This document shows, in pieces, positions 41,994-49,916 of a stretch of DNA of 64,000 nucleotides. The DNA is taken from the NCBI GenBank assembly GCA_013822275.1, contig PNKC01000009.1:1-64000 (forward strand), written 5' to 3'. Both the position numbers and the translations under genes were made by a program. Source of the stretch: Anaerolinea sp. Its GTDB lineage: Bacteria; Chloroflexota; Dehalococcoidia; Tepidiformales; Tepidiformaceae. Each line of letters opens with the position of its first letter. Position 1 is the first letter of the stretch. Below the pieces are notes generated by a model. It was given only the letters and a program-made list of their open reading frames with translations, had not been told where the DNA came from and did no database searches.

Positions 41994-44696
41994 CAACGCC
42001 GCGAGCCGCTCCCGCAGGCCCTCCGCGCGCACCCGTGCCTCTGCCAGCGTGGATTCCATGCCGCTGATGACGTGAGCCGGGGCTTTGGCGCGGAACTGCT
42101 CGTTGCCCAGTTGCGTCGCCAGCCGCTCGGCGTGGGCAGAGGCCTCGCCAAGTTCCTTTTCCAGTCGCGCGCGCTCCACCGCGATGTCCACCGCCGGCAG
42201 TGCCACCGCCACCTCTGTGTCAGCCACGCGGCCGAAGGCGTACTCGCCGGAGGGCAGCTCCGCGTCCGGCGCGATAACCGTCCCGTCCACGCGGCTGGTG
42301 AACGCAGTCGCCGGGAGAGTTTCGTTCAGCGCGGCAGCGTAACCCGCCGCGCGGAGGAACACTGCAGGCCTCGCGCCCGCTTCCAGCTTCTTCTCCGTGC
42401 GGATGTTGCGGATTGTGCGGTTCACCTCGATCACGTGTTCCATCGCGGCCTCTGCCCCTCGGTCCTTCCAGTTGGCGCCACTCTTCGGGAACCAGGCGAC
42501 GATGAGCTGGGAGGCCATATCTCCTTCCACACGCTCGCGCACCGCCTGCCAGAGCTCCTCGGTGACGAAAGGCATGAAGGGGTGCAGCAGCCTCAGGCCG
42601 TGGTCCAGCACGTGGACGAGAACGGAAAGAGGGCGCTCGTCACCCGCCGTCAGCCGAACCTTCGTCATCTCGATGTACCAGTCGCAGAACTCGTTGCGCA
42701 AGAACTCCTCGATGGACCGGGCCGCTTCCCCGAGCTGGTACGCCTGCATCGAGGCGTCAACGTCGATTTCGAGCTGCTCCAGCCGCGAGAGGATCCAGCG
42801 GTCCTCAAGCGCGTACATGTCGTGGTCCAGCGGGTGCGGACGGCGCACCTGGCGGGGGCCAACCTTCATCAGGACGAAGCGTGCCGAGTTCCAGAGCTTG
42901 TTTGCGAAGTTGCGCGCCGCCGCTATGCGCTCGTCGCTGTACTTCATGTCCGCGCCGAGCGTTGCCCCCGTGAGGATGGCGAAGCGGAAGGCGTCCGCGC
43001 CGTACTGGGAGGCCACGATCAGGGGGTCGACCACGTTGCCGCGCGACTTCGTCATCTTCTCGCCGTTGGCATCGCGGATCAGGCCGTGGAACAGGACATT
43101 GCGGAACGGGACGGCGTCCTCCGGGCCGCGCTCACGCATGTTGTAGAGGCCGAACATGACCATCCGGGCGCACCAGAAGAACATGATGTCGTAGCCCATC
43201 TGCATATCCGCGGTGGGGTACCAGGTGCGCAGCGCGTCCGTATCGTCGGGCCAGCCCAGGTCGGCGTGGGGCGCGAGGCCGGACGAGAACCAGGTGTCGA
43301 GCACGTCCTCGTCCTGGCGCAGGGCCTTCGAACCGCATTCAGGGCAGGTGTCCGGGTCGGTCACCTGGACGATCGTGTGCCTGTTCTCGCAGTACCAGAC
43401 CGGGATCTGGTGACCCCACCAGAGCTGGCGGCTGATGCACCAGTCGCGGATGTTGTCCATCCAGTTGAGGTACACCTTCTCGAAGCGCTGGGGGACGATG
43501 GAGATCTGCCCCTCGCGCACGGCGGCGGCCGCATCGCCGGAGAGTGAGTGGCCCGGTTCATACTCTTTGCGGACGTCCAGCCACCACTGTTCGCTGGGGA
43601 GAGGCTGGATCACCGTGTTGCAGCGGCTGCAATGGGCCACGCTGTGACTGTAGTCCTCGATGTGGTCGAGGAAGCCTTCGTCTTCTAGGTCGCTGAGGAT
43701 GGCCGCACGCGCTTCATCCGCGGGCATGCCGGCGTACGGACCTGCCTCGTCATTCATGTTCGCCTGCAGGTCCATCGCGATGATTACGGGCAGGTCATGG
43801 CGCTGGCCGATCTCCCAGTCGTTCGGGTCGTGGCCCGGAGTGACCTTCACGGCGCCGGTGCCGAACTCTGGCTTCACTGCGTCATCGGCAACAATCGGGA
43901 TCTCGCGCCCGATGATCGGAAGCATCAGCATCCGCCCGATCTTCTCTTCGTAGCGTTCATCCGCCGGATTCACGGCCACGGCCGTGTCTCCGACCATCGT
44001 CTCAGGGCGCGTCGTCGCCACCGTCACGGTGTCGGGCAGAGGCATGCCGCCCTCTCCGATGATCGGGTACCTGATGAAGTAGAGCTTCGCCTGTTCCTCG
44101 ATGTGATCGACTTCAAGGTCGCTCAGCGCTGTTTCGCAGCGCGGGCACCAGTTGATCATCCGCAGGCCGCGGTAGATCAGCCCCTGCTTGTAGAGGCTCA
44201 CGAAGGTCGTCCGCACAGCCTTGACGATCTCGGGGTCGAGGGTGAAGACGTTACGGCTCCAGTCCGCGCTGGCGCCGAGTTTGCGGTGCTGGTCCGCGAT
44301 CCGGCTGCGGTACTTCCGCACCCACATCCAGGTGCGTTCAACGAACTTCTCGCGCCCGAGCTCGTGGCGGCTGAGCCCTTCTTTGGCGAGTTCCTTTTCG
44401 ATGACGTTCTGGGTTGCGATGCCGGCGTGGTCTTCGCCCGGCACCCACAGCGTGGGGTCGCCCTGCATGCGGTGCCAGCGCACCAGCGCGTCCGTAATCG
44501 CATCTTCCAACCCGTGCCCGAGGTGCAACTCACCGGTCACGTTCGGCGGCGGCATGATGATGCAGTACGGGTTGCGGTCCGGCGCCCCCTTCGGCTGGAA
44601 GTGCCCGGCGGACTCCCACATCTCGTAGATGCGGCTCTCTACGCTCGCCGGCTCGTAGGCGGGGGGTAGGATCGAGCCGGCCGTTGGCGTAGTCAT
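41991..44696 (-). CDS. valS: Valine--tRNA ligase
   Basis: The 901-residue class I synthetase charges tRNA-Val. The HIGH-type motif is in MPPPNVTGELHLGHGLEDAI at about residues 45-65, and the KMSKS-type motif is EKMTKSRGNVVDPL. Zinc-like cysteines appear in NWCPRCETALSD and PDTCPECGSKAL. The editing domain contains TVATTRPETMVGDTAVAVNP. The C-terminal coiled-coil arm ends the protein (DIAVERARLEKELGEASAHA). ATG 44696 gives MTTPTAGSILPPAYEP; the extension to 44738 is non-homologous. Confidence 0.97.
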   Translation of the reverse strand: MTTPTAGSILPPAYEPASVESRIYEMWESAGHFQPKGAPDRNPYCIIMPPPNVTGELHLGHGLEDAITDALVRWHRMQGDPTLWVPGEDHAGIATQNVIEKELAKEGLSRHELGREKFVERTWMWVRKYRSRIADQHRKLGASADWSRNVFTLDPEIVKAVRTTFVSLYKQGLIYRGLRMINWCPRCETALSDLEVDHIEEQAKLYFIRYPIIGEGGMPLPDTVTVATTRPETMVGDTAVAVNPADERYEEKIGRMLMLPIIGREIPIVADDAVKPEFGTGAVKVTPGHDPNDWEIGQRHDLPVIIAMDLQANMNDEAGPYAGMPADEARAAILSDLEDEGFLDHIEDYSHSVAHCSRCNTVIQPLPSEQWWLDVRKEYEPGHSLSGDAAAAVREGQISIVPQRFEKVYLNWMDNIRDWCISRQLWWGHQIPVWYCENRHTIVQVTDPDTCPECGSKALRQDEDVLDTWFSSGLAPHADLGWPDDTDALRTWYPTADMQMGYDIMFFWCARMVMFGLYNMRERGPEDAVPFRNVLFHGLIRDANGEKMTKSRGNVVDPLIVASQYGADAFRFAILTGATLGADMKYSDERIAAARNFANKLWNSARFVLMKVGPRQVRRPHPLDHDMYALEDRWILSRLEQLEIDVDASMQAYQLGEAARSIEEFLRNEFCDWYIEMTKVRLTAGDERPLSVLVHVLDHGLRLLHPFMPFVTEELWQAVRERVEGDMASQLIVAWFPKSGANWKDRGAEAAMEHVIEVNRTIRNIRTEKKLEAGARPAVFLRAAGYAAALNETLPATAFTSRVDGTVIAPDAELPSGEYAFGRVADTEVAVALPAVDIAVERARLEKELGEASAHAERLATQLGNEQFRAKAPAHVISGMESTLAEARVRAEGLRERLAAL

Positions 44697-44776
44697 GGCG
44701 TGTCCTCGAGGCGATGAAATAGCGGCCAGACAGGCCACTTCCCGCCAGTGTACCAGCCCTCACGTTTGAACCTGAT

Positions 44777-44861
44777 CGAACCACCAGGACAGCCGGGAGT
44801 TGTGAATGTCGCCGAAATCCGCGCAGCAATCCGAAATTGCCTTGGTGTCCTGGTGGTTCGG
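44777..44861. repeat. Dispersed gene-end repeat, inverted pair between valS and crotonase copy 2
   Basis: cgaaccaccaggaca (44777-44791) and tgtcctggtggttcg (44846-44860) are a perfect 15-bp inverted repeat with a 54-nt spacer. The right copy extends as ccttggtgtcctggtggttcgg, matching the family at 45827, 47041 and 47197. The 195-nt gap between genes contains nothing else recognisable. Confidence 0.85.
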
Positions 44862-44891
44862 TCTTAGTATCCGATGCGCCTGGAGGGTGAG

Positions 44892-45698
44892 ATGGACTAC
44901 AGCCGCTATCAGCACTTGCTCGTGGACGTGGGTGGCGACGGGGTTGCGCTCGTCACGCTCAACCGTCCCGACGTCTTCAACGCGACGAACAAGGTGATGC
45001 ACCGCGAGTTGACCGAGATCTGGCGTGACCTCGACCGCGACCCGGCGGTGAGAGTGATCCTGGTCACCGGCGCTGGAGACCAGGCGTTCTCCGCGGGCGG
45101 CGACCTCGGAGACATGGGCGCCCGAGCGTCGCTGCCGCCGGACGAGAAGTTCGAGGCCATGGTTGGGCTGCTGAAGGAGGCGCAGGCGATCCCCTACGAG
45201 ATGGTGAACTGCGAAAAGGTCATCGTTTCGGCGATCAACGGGGTGGCGGTTGGCGCCGGGCTGGCCGTCGCCCTGATGGCCGACATTTCGATCATCGCCG
45301 AGGAGGCGCGGCTCACGGACGGCCACCTGCGTCTCGGTGTGGCTGCGGGTGACCATGCGGCGATGCTCTGGCCATTGCTCTGCGGGATGGCGAAGGCGAA
45401 GTACTACCTGCTCACCAGTGACTTCCTCGACGGGCGCGAGGCAGAGCGAATCGGCCTGGTCAGTCGCGCGGTGCCGCGGGCGCAGCTTCGCGACACAGCG
45501 TTCGAAGTGGCGCGCAAACTCGCGGCCGGGCCTCAACACGCCCAGCGCTTCACCAAGAAGGCGCTTAACCAGTGGCTGCGGCTGGGCGGGATAACAGCCT
45601 TCGACTACTCAGCGGCGCTCGAAATCATGGGCTTTTTTGGGCCGGACCCGGCGGAAGGCGCGCGCGCGATCGTCGAACGCCGCCCGCCCAGGTTTTGA
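44892..45698 (+). CDS. Enoyl-CoA hydratase/isomerase family protein (copy 2)
   Basis: The 268-residue crotonase-fold protein starts MDYSRYQHLLVDVGGDGVAL at ATG 44892, which follows GGAGGG; ATG 44874 is less likely. It has VTLNRPDVFNATNKVMHREL, AFSAGGDLGDMG and GVAAGDHAAMLWPLL. As in copy 1, the usual catalytic glutamates are absent (VAVGAGLAVALMADI, TDGHLRLG) and an AGD motif is present. Its stop codon lies within a copy of the dispersed repeat. Confidence 0.9.
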   Translation: MDYSRYQHLLVDVGGDGVALVTLNRPDVFNATNKVMHRELTEIWRDLDRDPAVRVILVTGAGDQAFSAGGDLGDMGARASLPPDEKFEAMVGLLKEAQAIPYEMVNCEKVIVSAINGVAVGAGLAVALMADISIIAEEARLTDGHLRLGVAAGDHAAMLWPLLCGMAKAKYYLLTSDFLDGREAERIGLVSRAVPRAQLRDTAFEVARKLAAGPQHAQRFTKKALNQWLRLGGITAFDYSAALEIMGFFGPDPAEGARAIVERRPPRF

Positions 45699-45849
45699 AC
45701 CACCAAGGCACCGAGTTATCGAGAGGGACTCCGTGACCTCAACCGGCCTCTACGGCCCGCTTTGACCGATCCCTCCAAGAACTCTCGTTCTCGGAAGACC
45801 TCGGTGTCTCGGTGGTTCAAAGAGTTCCTTGGTGTCTTGGTGGTTCGAA
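45696..45849. repeat. Dispersed gene-end repeat, three copies between crotonase and MFS genes
   Basis: Copies are tgaaccaccaaggcaccgag (45696-45715), cctcggtgtctcggtggttca (45799-45819) and ccttggtgtcttggtggttc (45827-45846). The first is inverted relative to the other two. The 153-nt gap is otherwise without features. Confidence 0.85.
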
Positions 45850-45851
45850 AC

Positions 45852-47051
45852 CTACTTCACTTCGACTTTGCGGAAGAGGGCCCAGAGGGCGAGGTCGTAG
45901 GTGGACTTGAGCCCGCCGCAGACCAGGAACGGGAGCCCCGCGAAGCTTGTGCCCAGGAGCGCCCCGCCGACTGTTGGCGCGCCGGCCGAAGCGATGCTGC
46001 GTGAGAGGCCGGTGACGGCCGCCGTCGCGGCGCGCTCCTCAGGCTCCACCACGCCAACGATGAGCGCCTGGCGTGGCGGGACGTCCATCTGCGAGAGGAT
46101 CGAACGCGCCATCAGGAACGCGACGGCGAAGCCAACGCCGGGCGCGAAGGCGACGCCAACCAGCAGCAGGTTCGATGGCAGATGCGTGAAGACCATTGTG
46201 TTCACCAGCCCGTAGCGCATCGAAAGCCGCGACGAAATCAGGAACGAAATCGCCGAGAAAAGGCTCGTGCCGAAGAAGACCGCGCCCGTCTGGGCCGGGT
46301 CGAGGTCGAACTTCCGCAGGAGGAAGAGGGCGATGATGCTCTGGACGACCAGTCCGCCAGCGAATGCATCCGTCGCGAACAGGGCCGAGAGGGTGTAGAC
46401 CTTGCGCTTCGACGGGCCAAGCCCCGAGCGCTTCTCCGTTTTCACCAACTCGGCCGCCGGTGTGAGTCTCAGGGTAAGGAGGAGCGTCCCGACCCCGAGC
46501 GCGGAGTAGATGACAAACAGCAGCCGGATGGCGCCGAGCGTACCGACGCCGGGAAGGTTGTCGAAGAGGACGGTTGCGCCGCTCGCCAGGGCCCCCAGCG
46601 CCCCCGCCAGCGAACCGACCATGCTAAAACGCGCGAACACATTGACGCGGGTCCTCGCTTCGCTCTCCTGGGCCAGGATTGCTTGCTCAATCGGCAGGAA
46701 CGACGAGACATCACCTGATGTCGGGTTGACGGTGCCGATGAACGCGACGCCGAGCAGCACCGCCAGCGACGAGCTCGCGGCGTAGGCGAGCCCCGTGGCG
46801 ATGGCCAGGAACGCCGCCCAGATGAGCATCCGCCGCCGCCCGATGCGCTCGACATACTGGCCGACGAGCCAGGTCATGAGCGATGTCCCCACGAGCGCCG
46901 AAGTGGCGACGAGCCCGGCCTGGAGCCCGCTCAGCCCGATCGCGTCGGCATACTGCGCCAGCCCGATGGACATCATCCCATCGCCGAACGAGCGCACGCC
47001 CTTGGTCCCGAACACCACCTGCCGCGTGCTCAACGTTTGCTGAACCACCAA
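45852..47051 (-). CDS. Major facilitator superfamily transporter
   Basis: The 399-residue protein has about 12 hydrophobic segments. Family-like parts are GTKGVRSFGDGMMSIGLAQY at the N-terminus, YVERIGRRRMLIWAAFLAIA after helix 2 and MDVPPRQALIVGVVEPEERA in the second half. The frame opens at TTG 47051/GTG 47048 within a dispersed repeat, so the true start (for example the TTG of LSTRQVV) is uncertain. Substrate is unknown. The gene is bracketed by perfect 20-bp inverted copies of that repeat. Confidence 0.87.
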   Translation of the reverse strand: MVVQQTLSTRQVVFGTKGVRSFGDGMMSIGLAQYADAIGLSGLQAGLVATSALVGTSLMTWLVGQYVERIGRRRMLIWAAFLAIATGLAYAASSSLAVLLGVAFIGTVNPTSGDVSSFLPIEQAILAQESEARTRVNVFARFSMVGSLAGALGALASGATVLFDNLPGVGTLGAIRLLFVIYSALGVGTLLLTLRLTPAAELVKTEKRSGLGPSKRKVYTLSALFATDAFAGGLVVQSIIALFLLRKFDLDPAQTGAVFFGTSLFSAISFLISSRLSMRYGLVNTMVFTHLPSNLLLVGVAFAPGVGFAVAFLMARSILSQMDVPPRQALIVGVVEPEERAATAAVTGLSRSIASAGAPTVGGALLGTSFAGLPFLVCGGLKSTYDLALWALFRKVEVK

Positions 47052-47217
47052 GACACCAAGGATTCGAAGGATATGAGTTCGGGAGCTTTCATGACCGGTT
47101 CATCGGGCAACCTTAGCAGGGTCTGCTCCAGGTCATTTTGACGTGGCAGTTGTGCCCGTTTCGTCGATGGCAGGCCGACAGAGGACTAACCAGAAACCTT
47201 GGTGTCTTGGTGGTTCA
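47041..47217. repeat. Perfect 21-bp inverted repeat pair between MFS and HNH genes
   Basis: tgaaccaccaagacaccaagg (47041-47061) and its exact complement at 47197-47217 flank 135 nt of non-coding sequence. The left arm overlaps the MFS start and the right arm ends 1 nt before the HNH stop codon. The arrangement is MITE-like, but no target duplication was seen. Confidence 0.85.
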
Positions 47218-47218
47218 A

Positions 47219-47752
47219 TCAACCCGCTGCCGAGGCGGGGAGCTCGTAGCCGGGGACGAACTTGCGCCACTCTTCCTGGGCGCCCAGGTACTGGAAGAAG
47301 CCGTGGTAAACGGAGAGGCGCGGCATCGCCGGTTCGTGCAGCATCGTCATGCGGGCTTCCGCTGGCGTGCGCCCGGCCTTCTTGTGGTTGCAAGGTTTGC
47401 ACGCGCTGACCAGGTTTTCCCAGGTGTGCGGCCCGCCGCGGTGCCGCGGCAGTACGTGGTCGAGCGTCAGGTCACGCGTCGCTCTCCCGCAGTAGACGCA
47501 GGCCCAGCCGTCGCGCGCGAAGATCTCCTTGCGCGTGAGCCGCACTTTGGGGCGTGGCCTCCTGATCATGTGGACCAGCCGGATCACCGATGGGAGGGCA
47601 AACGTGGAGCGCGCGGTATGAAAGACGGCCGCCGCCGCCGTTTCCAGCACCTCCGCTTTGCCGCGCAGCACAAGAACCAGAGCGCGCCGTACGTTGCAAA
47701 CGTTGAGCGGCTCATAGTTCTGATTCAGCACGAGAACGGTTACGCCATCCAT
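47219..47752 (-). CDS. HNH endonuclease family protein
   Basis: The 177-residue protein has the HNH core CVYCGRATRDLTLDHVLPRH, then RGGPHTWENLVSACKPCNHK and KAGRTP; the two CxxC pairs bind structural zinc. The N-terminus VLVLNQNYEPLNVCNVRRAL is typical of a widespread stand-alone HNH family of unknown cellular role. ATG 47752 is preferred to GTG 47758. It is solitary, upstream of the MFS gene on the same strand. Confidence 0.88.
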   Translation of the reverse strand: MDGVTVLVLNQNYEPLNVCNVRRALVLVLRGKAEVLETAAAAVFHTARSTFALPSVIRLVHMIRRPRPKVRLTRKEIFARDGWACVYCGRATRDLTLDHVLPRHRGGPHTWENLVSACKPCNHKKAGRTPAEARMTMLHEPAMPRLSVYHGFFQYLGAQEEWRKFVPGYELPASAAG

Positions 47753-47846
47753 TCGCACTGCCGCCTTTGCAGGATAGTATCAAAGGCGCATCCGGCATCG
47801 CAATTCGCGCCGCCGGAATCGGGGTGCGCGCGGCCCGCGGCCGGCA

Positions 47847-48125
47847 TTAGCCGGCGTGCGAGGTGTGGCGGCTCCACAGCTTCAGGGTCTCGCGCAACTG
47901 TGTCATCGTCGCCGGGTCTACCGAGGCGTTGTCGAGGACGCAGTCCTCCAGGTGGCGGTCCAGGACAAGGAGGCTGGCCGATTCCAGGCCGGAACGCGCA
48001 GCGAGAAGCTGGGTTAGCACGTCTTCGCAACAGCGCTGCTCTTCCAGCATCTTGCGCAGGCCGCGCACCTGCCCTTCAATACGGGCCAGGCGGTCCAGCA
48101 GTTTCTTGTGTTCGTCGGCGTCCAT
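47847..48125 (-). CDS. csoR: CsoR/RcnR-family metal-sensing repressor
   Basis: The 92-residue all-helical DUF156 protein has LLDRLARIEGQVRGLRKMLE, then C33, H58 and C62 (CCEDVLTQ; DRHLEDC). Their 25- and 4-residue spacing equals the Cu(I)-binding C-H-C set of CsoR, whereas formaldehyde (FrmR) and persulfide (CstR) sensors lack part of it. In CsoR, Cu(I) binding releases DNA. ATG 48125 is chosen; an upstream ATG at 48152 would add MSVNTSGAA. It is divergent from trxA with shared operator sequence. Confidence 0.92.
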   Translation of the reverse strand: MDADEHKKLLDRLARIEGQVRGLRKMLEEQRCCEDVLTQLLAARSGLESASLLVLDRHLEDCVLDNASVDPATMTQLRETLKLWSRHTSHAG

Positions 48126-48141
48126 GGCTGCTCCGGAAGTG

Positions 48142-48170
48142 TTGACAGACATACCCACAGGGGGTATCGT
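48142..48170 (+). promoter_or_regulatory. trxA promoter
   Basis: TTGACA (48142-48147), a 17-nt spacer and TATCGT (48165-48170) form a sigma70-like promoter. The CsoR-type operator occupies the spacer. Transcription would begin near 48177, 70 nt before the trxA ATG. Confidence 0.7.
48151..48167. promoter_or_regulatory. CsoR-type operator at trxA (ATACCC-N5-GGGTAT)
   Basis: The pseudo-palindrome atacccacagggggtat has the shape of known CsoR sites (AT-flanked C/G tracts). It lies between the -35 and -10 of trxA and overlaps the csoR leader, so one dimer of repressor tetramers could control both genes. It is repeated upstream of trxB. Confidence 0.78.
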
Positions 48171-48177
48171 AAGTCCT

Positions 48178-48205
48178 ACGATACTACGGGATCCGGATAT
48201 GTCAA
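48178..48205 (-). promoter_or_regulatory. csoR promoter
   Basis: On the minus strand TTGACA (48200-48205), a 16-nt spacer and TATCGT (48178-48183). The two divergent -10 boxes face each other and create the perfect palindrome gtatcgta-N5-tacgatac (48164-48184). Confidence 0.6.
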
Positions 48206-48246
48206 TCTCCTCGATTGCCGCCGAAACATCCTGAAGGGAAGAATCA

Positions 48247-48573
48247 ATGGCTGAAGTACGCGACACCACCGACCTCACCTGGGACGCCGACGTCCTCAAG
48301 AACGAGCTGCCGACGCTCGTCGATTTCTGGGCGCCCTGGTGCGGCCCCTGCCGCATGGTCAAGCCGATTGTCGAAGAGCTGAGCGAGGAGTATGCCGGGA
48401 AGGTGAACTTCTACAAGATGAACACGGACGACAACCCGCAGGTGCCGAGCAAGTTCGGCATCCGCAGCATTCCGTCGCTGCTCATCTTCAAGAACGGTGA
48501 ACTCGCCGGAACCATCGTCGGCTTCCGCCCCAAGGGTGACCTCAAGAAGCGCATCGACGAAGTCCTCGCCTGA
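48247..48573 (+). CDS. trxA: Thioredoxin
   Basis: The 108-residue thioredoxin is a dithiol reductant. The active site is FWAPWCGPCRMVKPIVEEL at residues 30-48, and the cis-proline segment is FGIRSIPSLLIFKNGE. A GAAGGG precedes the ATG by 7 nt. It is divergent from csoR and carries the predicted operator in its promoter. The matching reductase is at 49917-50858. Confidence 0.96.
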   Translation: MAEVRDTTDLTWDADVLKNELPTLVDFWAPWCGPCRMVKPIVEELSEEYAGKVNFYKMNTDDNPQVPSKFGIRSIPSLLIFKNGELAGTIVGFRPKGDLKKRIDEVLA

Positions 48574-48592
48574 TCGCGAGACAAGCACAGTC

Positions 48593-48625
48593 AGGCGGTC
48601 GCACCGGCAACGGGGCGGCCGCCTT
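48593..48625 (+). terminator. Weak terminator-like hairpin after trxA
   Basis: aggcggtcgc (48593-48602) can pair with gcggccgcct (48615-48624), including one G-U pair, across a 12-nt loop. There is no T-tract, so this may be only a stability element between the convergent trxA and serine-hydrolase genes. Confidence 0.35.
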
Positions 48626-48628
48626 GCG

Positions 48629-49804
48629 CTAGAGCGATGCGTAGACGGCGTCGATGAGGGCGATGTTGCGCGGATCTCGCCATGAGCGCCCCGAGCGGTT
48701 GCACACGTAGCCGAAGCCGACAGCGGCGTCAGGGTCGGCGAAGCCCAGGATCCCGCCGTTGCCGTAGTGGCCGAAGGTGTGCGCGCCGGGCCCCAGTGGC
48801 CGGACGCCGGGAATGGTGAGCTGGAAGCCGAGCCCGAAGCGGTTGGGCCGCCCGAGCACCAGATCCTCGCCGTCCGACTCGATGGCGTAAGCCTGTTCGA
48901 TCGTCGTTGCTTCCAACAACCGCTCACCGTCAAGTTCACCCCCGTTTGCGAGGGTGCCGAACAGACGCGCAATCGCCCGGGCGTTGCTGTGGCCATTCGT
49001 GGAAGGGAACTCCGCCTGTCGCCAGATGCGCGAGTTCACCGCCCCCTCGGGATGTCCCGGCGGATTGCGGTAGGCGAGCACCCGTCCGAGGTCCATCCCG
49101 CTCAGCGTCGCCGGATCACGCTCCAGCCATGGGCGCTGGGACTCCTCGCCGGGTTGTGCGCGGTAGGCCAACCATTCGGCCACGCGGGCATCCTCCCGCG
49201 GCCCGAATCCGATAAGGAAATCGATGCCGAAGGGCTCCGCGATTTCTTCGCGGAGGAAAGTGCCGAGGCTGCGGCCGTCAACCCGGCGGACAATCTCCCC
49301 GACGAGGAACCCGAACGTATTGGTGTGGTAGCCGAACCCCGTCCCGGGTGCCCACCATGGTTCCTGGGACGCGAGTTCCGCCGTCATCGTTTGCCAGCTC
49401 GTGAGGTTGATCCCGGGCGGCAGCGGTTTCGCGATGGCGGGCAGACCGGCCTGGTGATTCAGCAGCATCCGCACGGGGATCGTGTCTTTTCCGCCTTGCG
49501 CGAACTCGGGCCAGTACCTCGCCACCGGCGAGTCCAGCTCAACGAGGCCGCGGTCAACGAGGCGCAAAAGGCACACGGCCGTCACCGCCTTGCCAACGGA
49601 CCAGACGTTCACGATCGCGTCGCGCGTCCACGGTCGCGTCTTCGCCTGGTCTCGCCAGCCGCCCCAGAGGTCAACGACCGGTTCGCCCGCCGCGGTCACC
49701 GCGACGGCAGCCCCGATCTCGTCGCGGGCAGCGAAGTTCTCCCCGAACGCCGCGCGGACCCTGTAAAACCGTGGCTGGCAAACGCCTTCGGTCACATCGC
49801 GCAT
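48629..49804 (-). CDS. Beta-lactamase-family serine hydrolase (class C fold esterase)
   Basis: The 391-residue protein has the SxxK motif in VWSVGKAVTAVCLLRL and the second motif in GFGYHTNTFGFLVGEIVRRV. A late HTFGHYGNGGILGFADPD replaces the KTG box of true beta-lactamases, as in EstB-type esterases. No signal peptide is evident, so it is probably cytoplasmic. It lies between trxA and trxB on the opposite strand. Its ATG is 37 nt from the operator at 49841-49865, so it could share control with trxB. Confidence 0.87.
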   Translation of the reverse strand: MRDVTEGVCQPRFYRVRAAFGENFAARDEIGAAVAVTAAGEPVVDLWGGWRDQAKTRPWTRDAIVNVWSVGKAVTAVCLLRLVDRGLVELDSPVARYWPEFAQGGKDTIPVRMLLNHQAGLPAIAKPLPPGINLTSWQTMTAELASQEPWWAPGTGFGYHTNTFGFLVGEIVRRVDGRSLGTFLREEIAEPFGIDFLIGFGPREDARVAEWLAYRAQPGEESQRPWLERDPATLSGMDLGRVLAYRNPPGHPEGAVNSRIWRQAEFPSTNGHSNARAIARLFGTLANGGELDGERLLEATTIEQAYAIESDGEDLVLGRPNRFGLGFQLTIPGVRPLGPGAHTFGHYGNGGILGFADPDAAVGFGYVCNRSGRSWRDPRNIALIDAVYASL

Positions 49805-49835
49805 TGTACGGGGCCCCGTAGCGGCCCGTGGGATA

Positions 49836-49864
49836 TGGACGAGTATACCCCCACAGGGTATACT
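49836..49864 (+). promoter_or_regulatory. trxB promoter
   Basis: TGGACG (49836-49841), a 17-nt spacer and TATACT (49859-49864). The operator palindrome covers the spacer and the -10 box. Confidence 0.65.
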
Positions 49865-49865
49865 C
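49841..49865. promoter_or_regulatory. CsoR-type operator at trxB, perfect 10-bp palindrome
   Basis: gagtataccc (49841-49850), spacer ccaca, gggtatactc (49856-49865) is a perfect inverted repeat with the same ATACCC-N5-GGGTAT core as the trxA site. It is the best palindrome of this kind in the window. Confidence 0.85.
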
Positions 49866-49916
49866 TGGACGGGCAGGCGCCCTTATTTCCTTGGGCTCGC
49901 CCGAGAGGACTCACAC

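Noticed and set aside
41910-43547. Plus-strand 545-codon frame
   Set aside because: It is opposite valS, which is certain; high GC gives long empty antisense frames.
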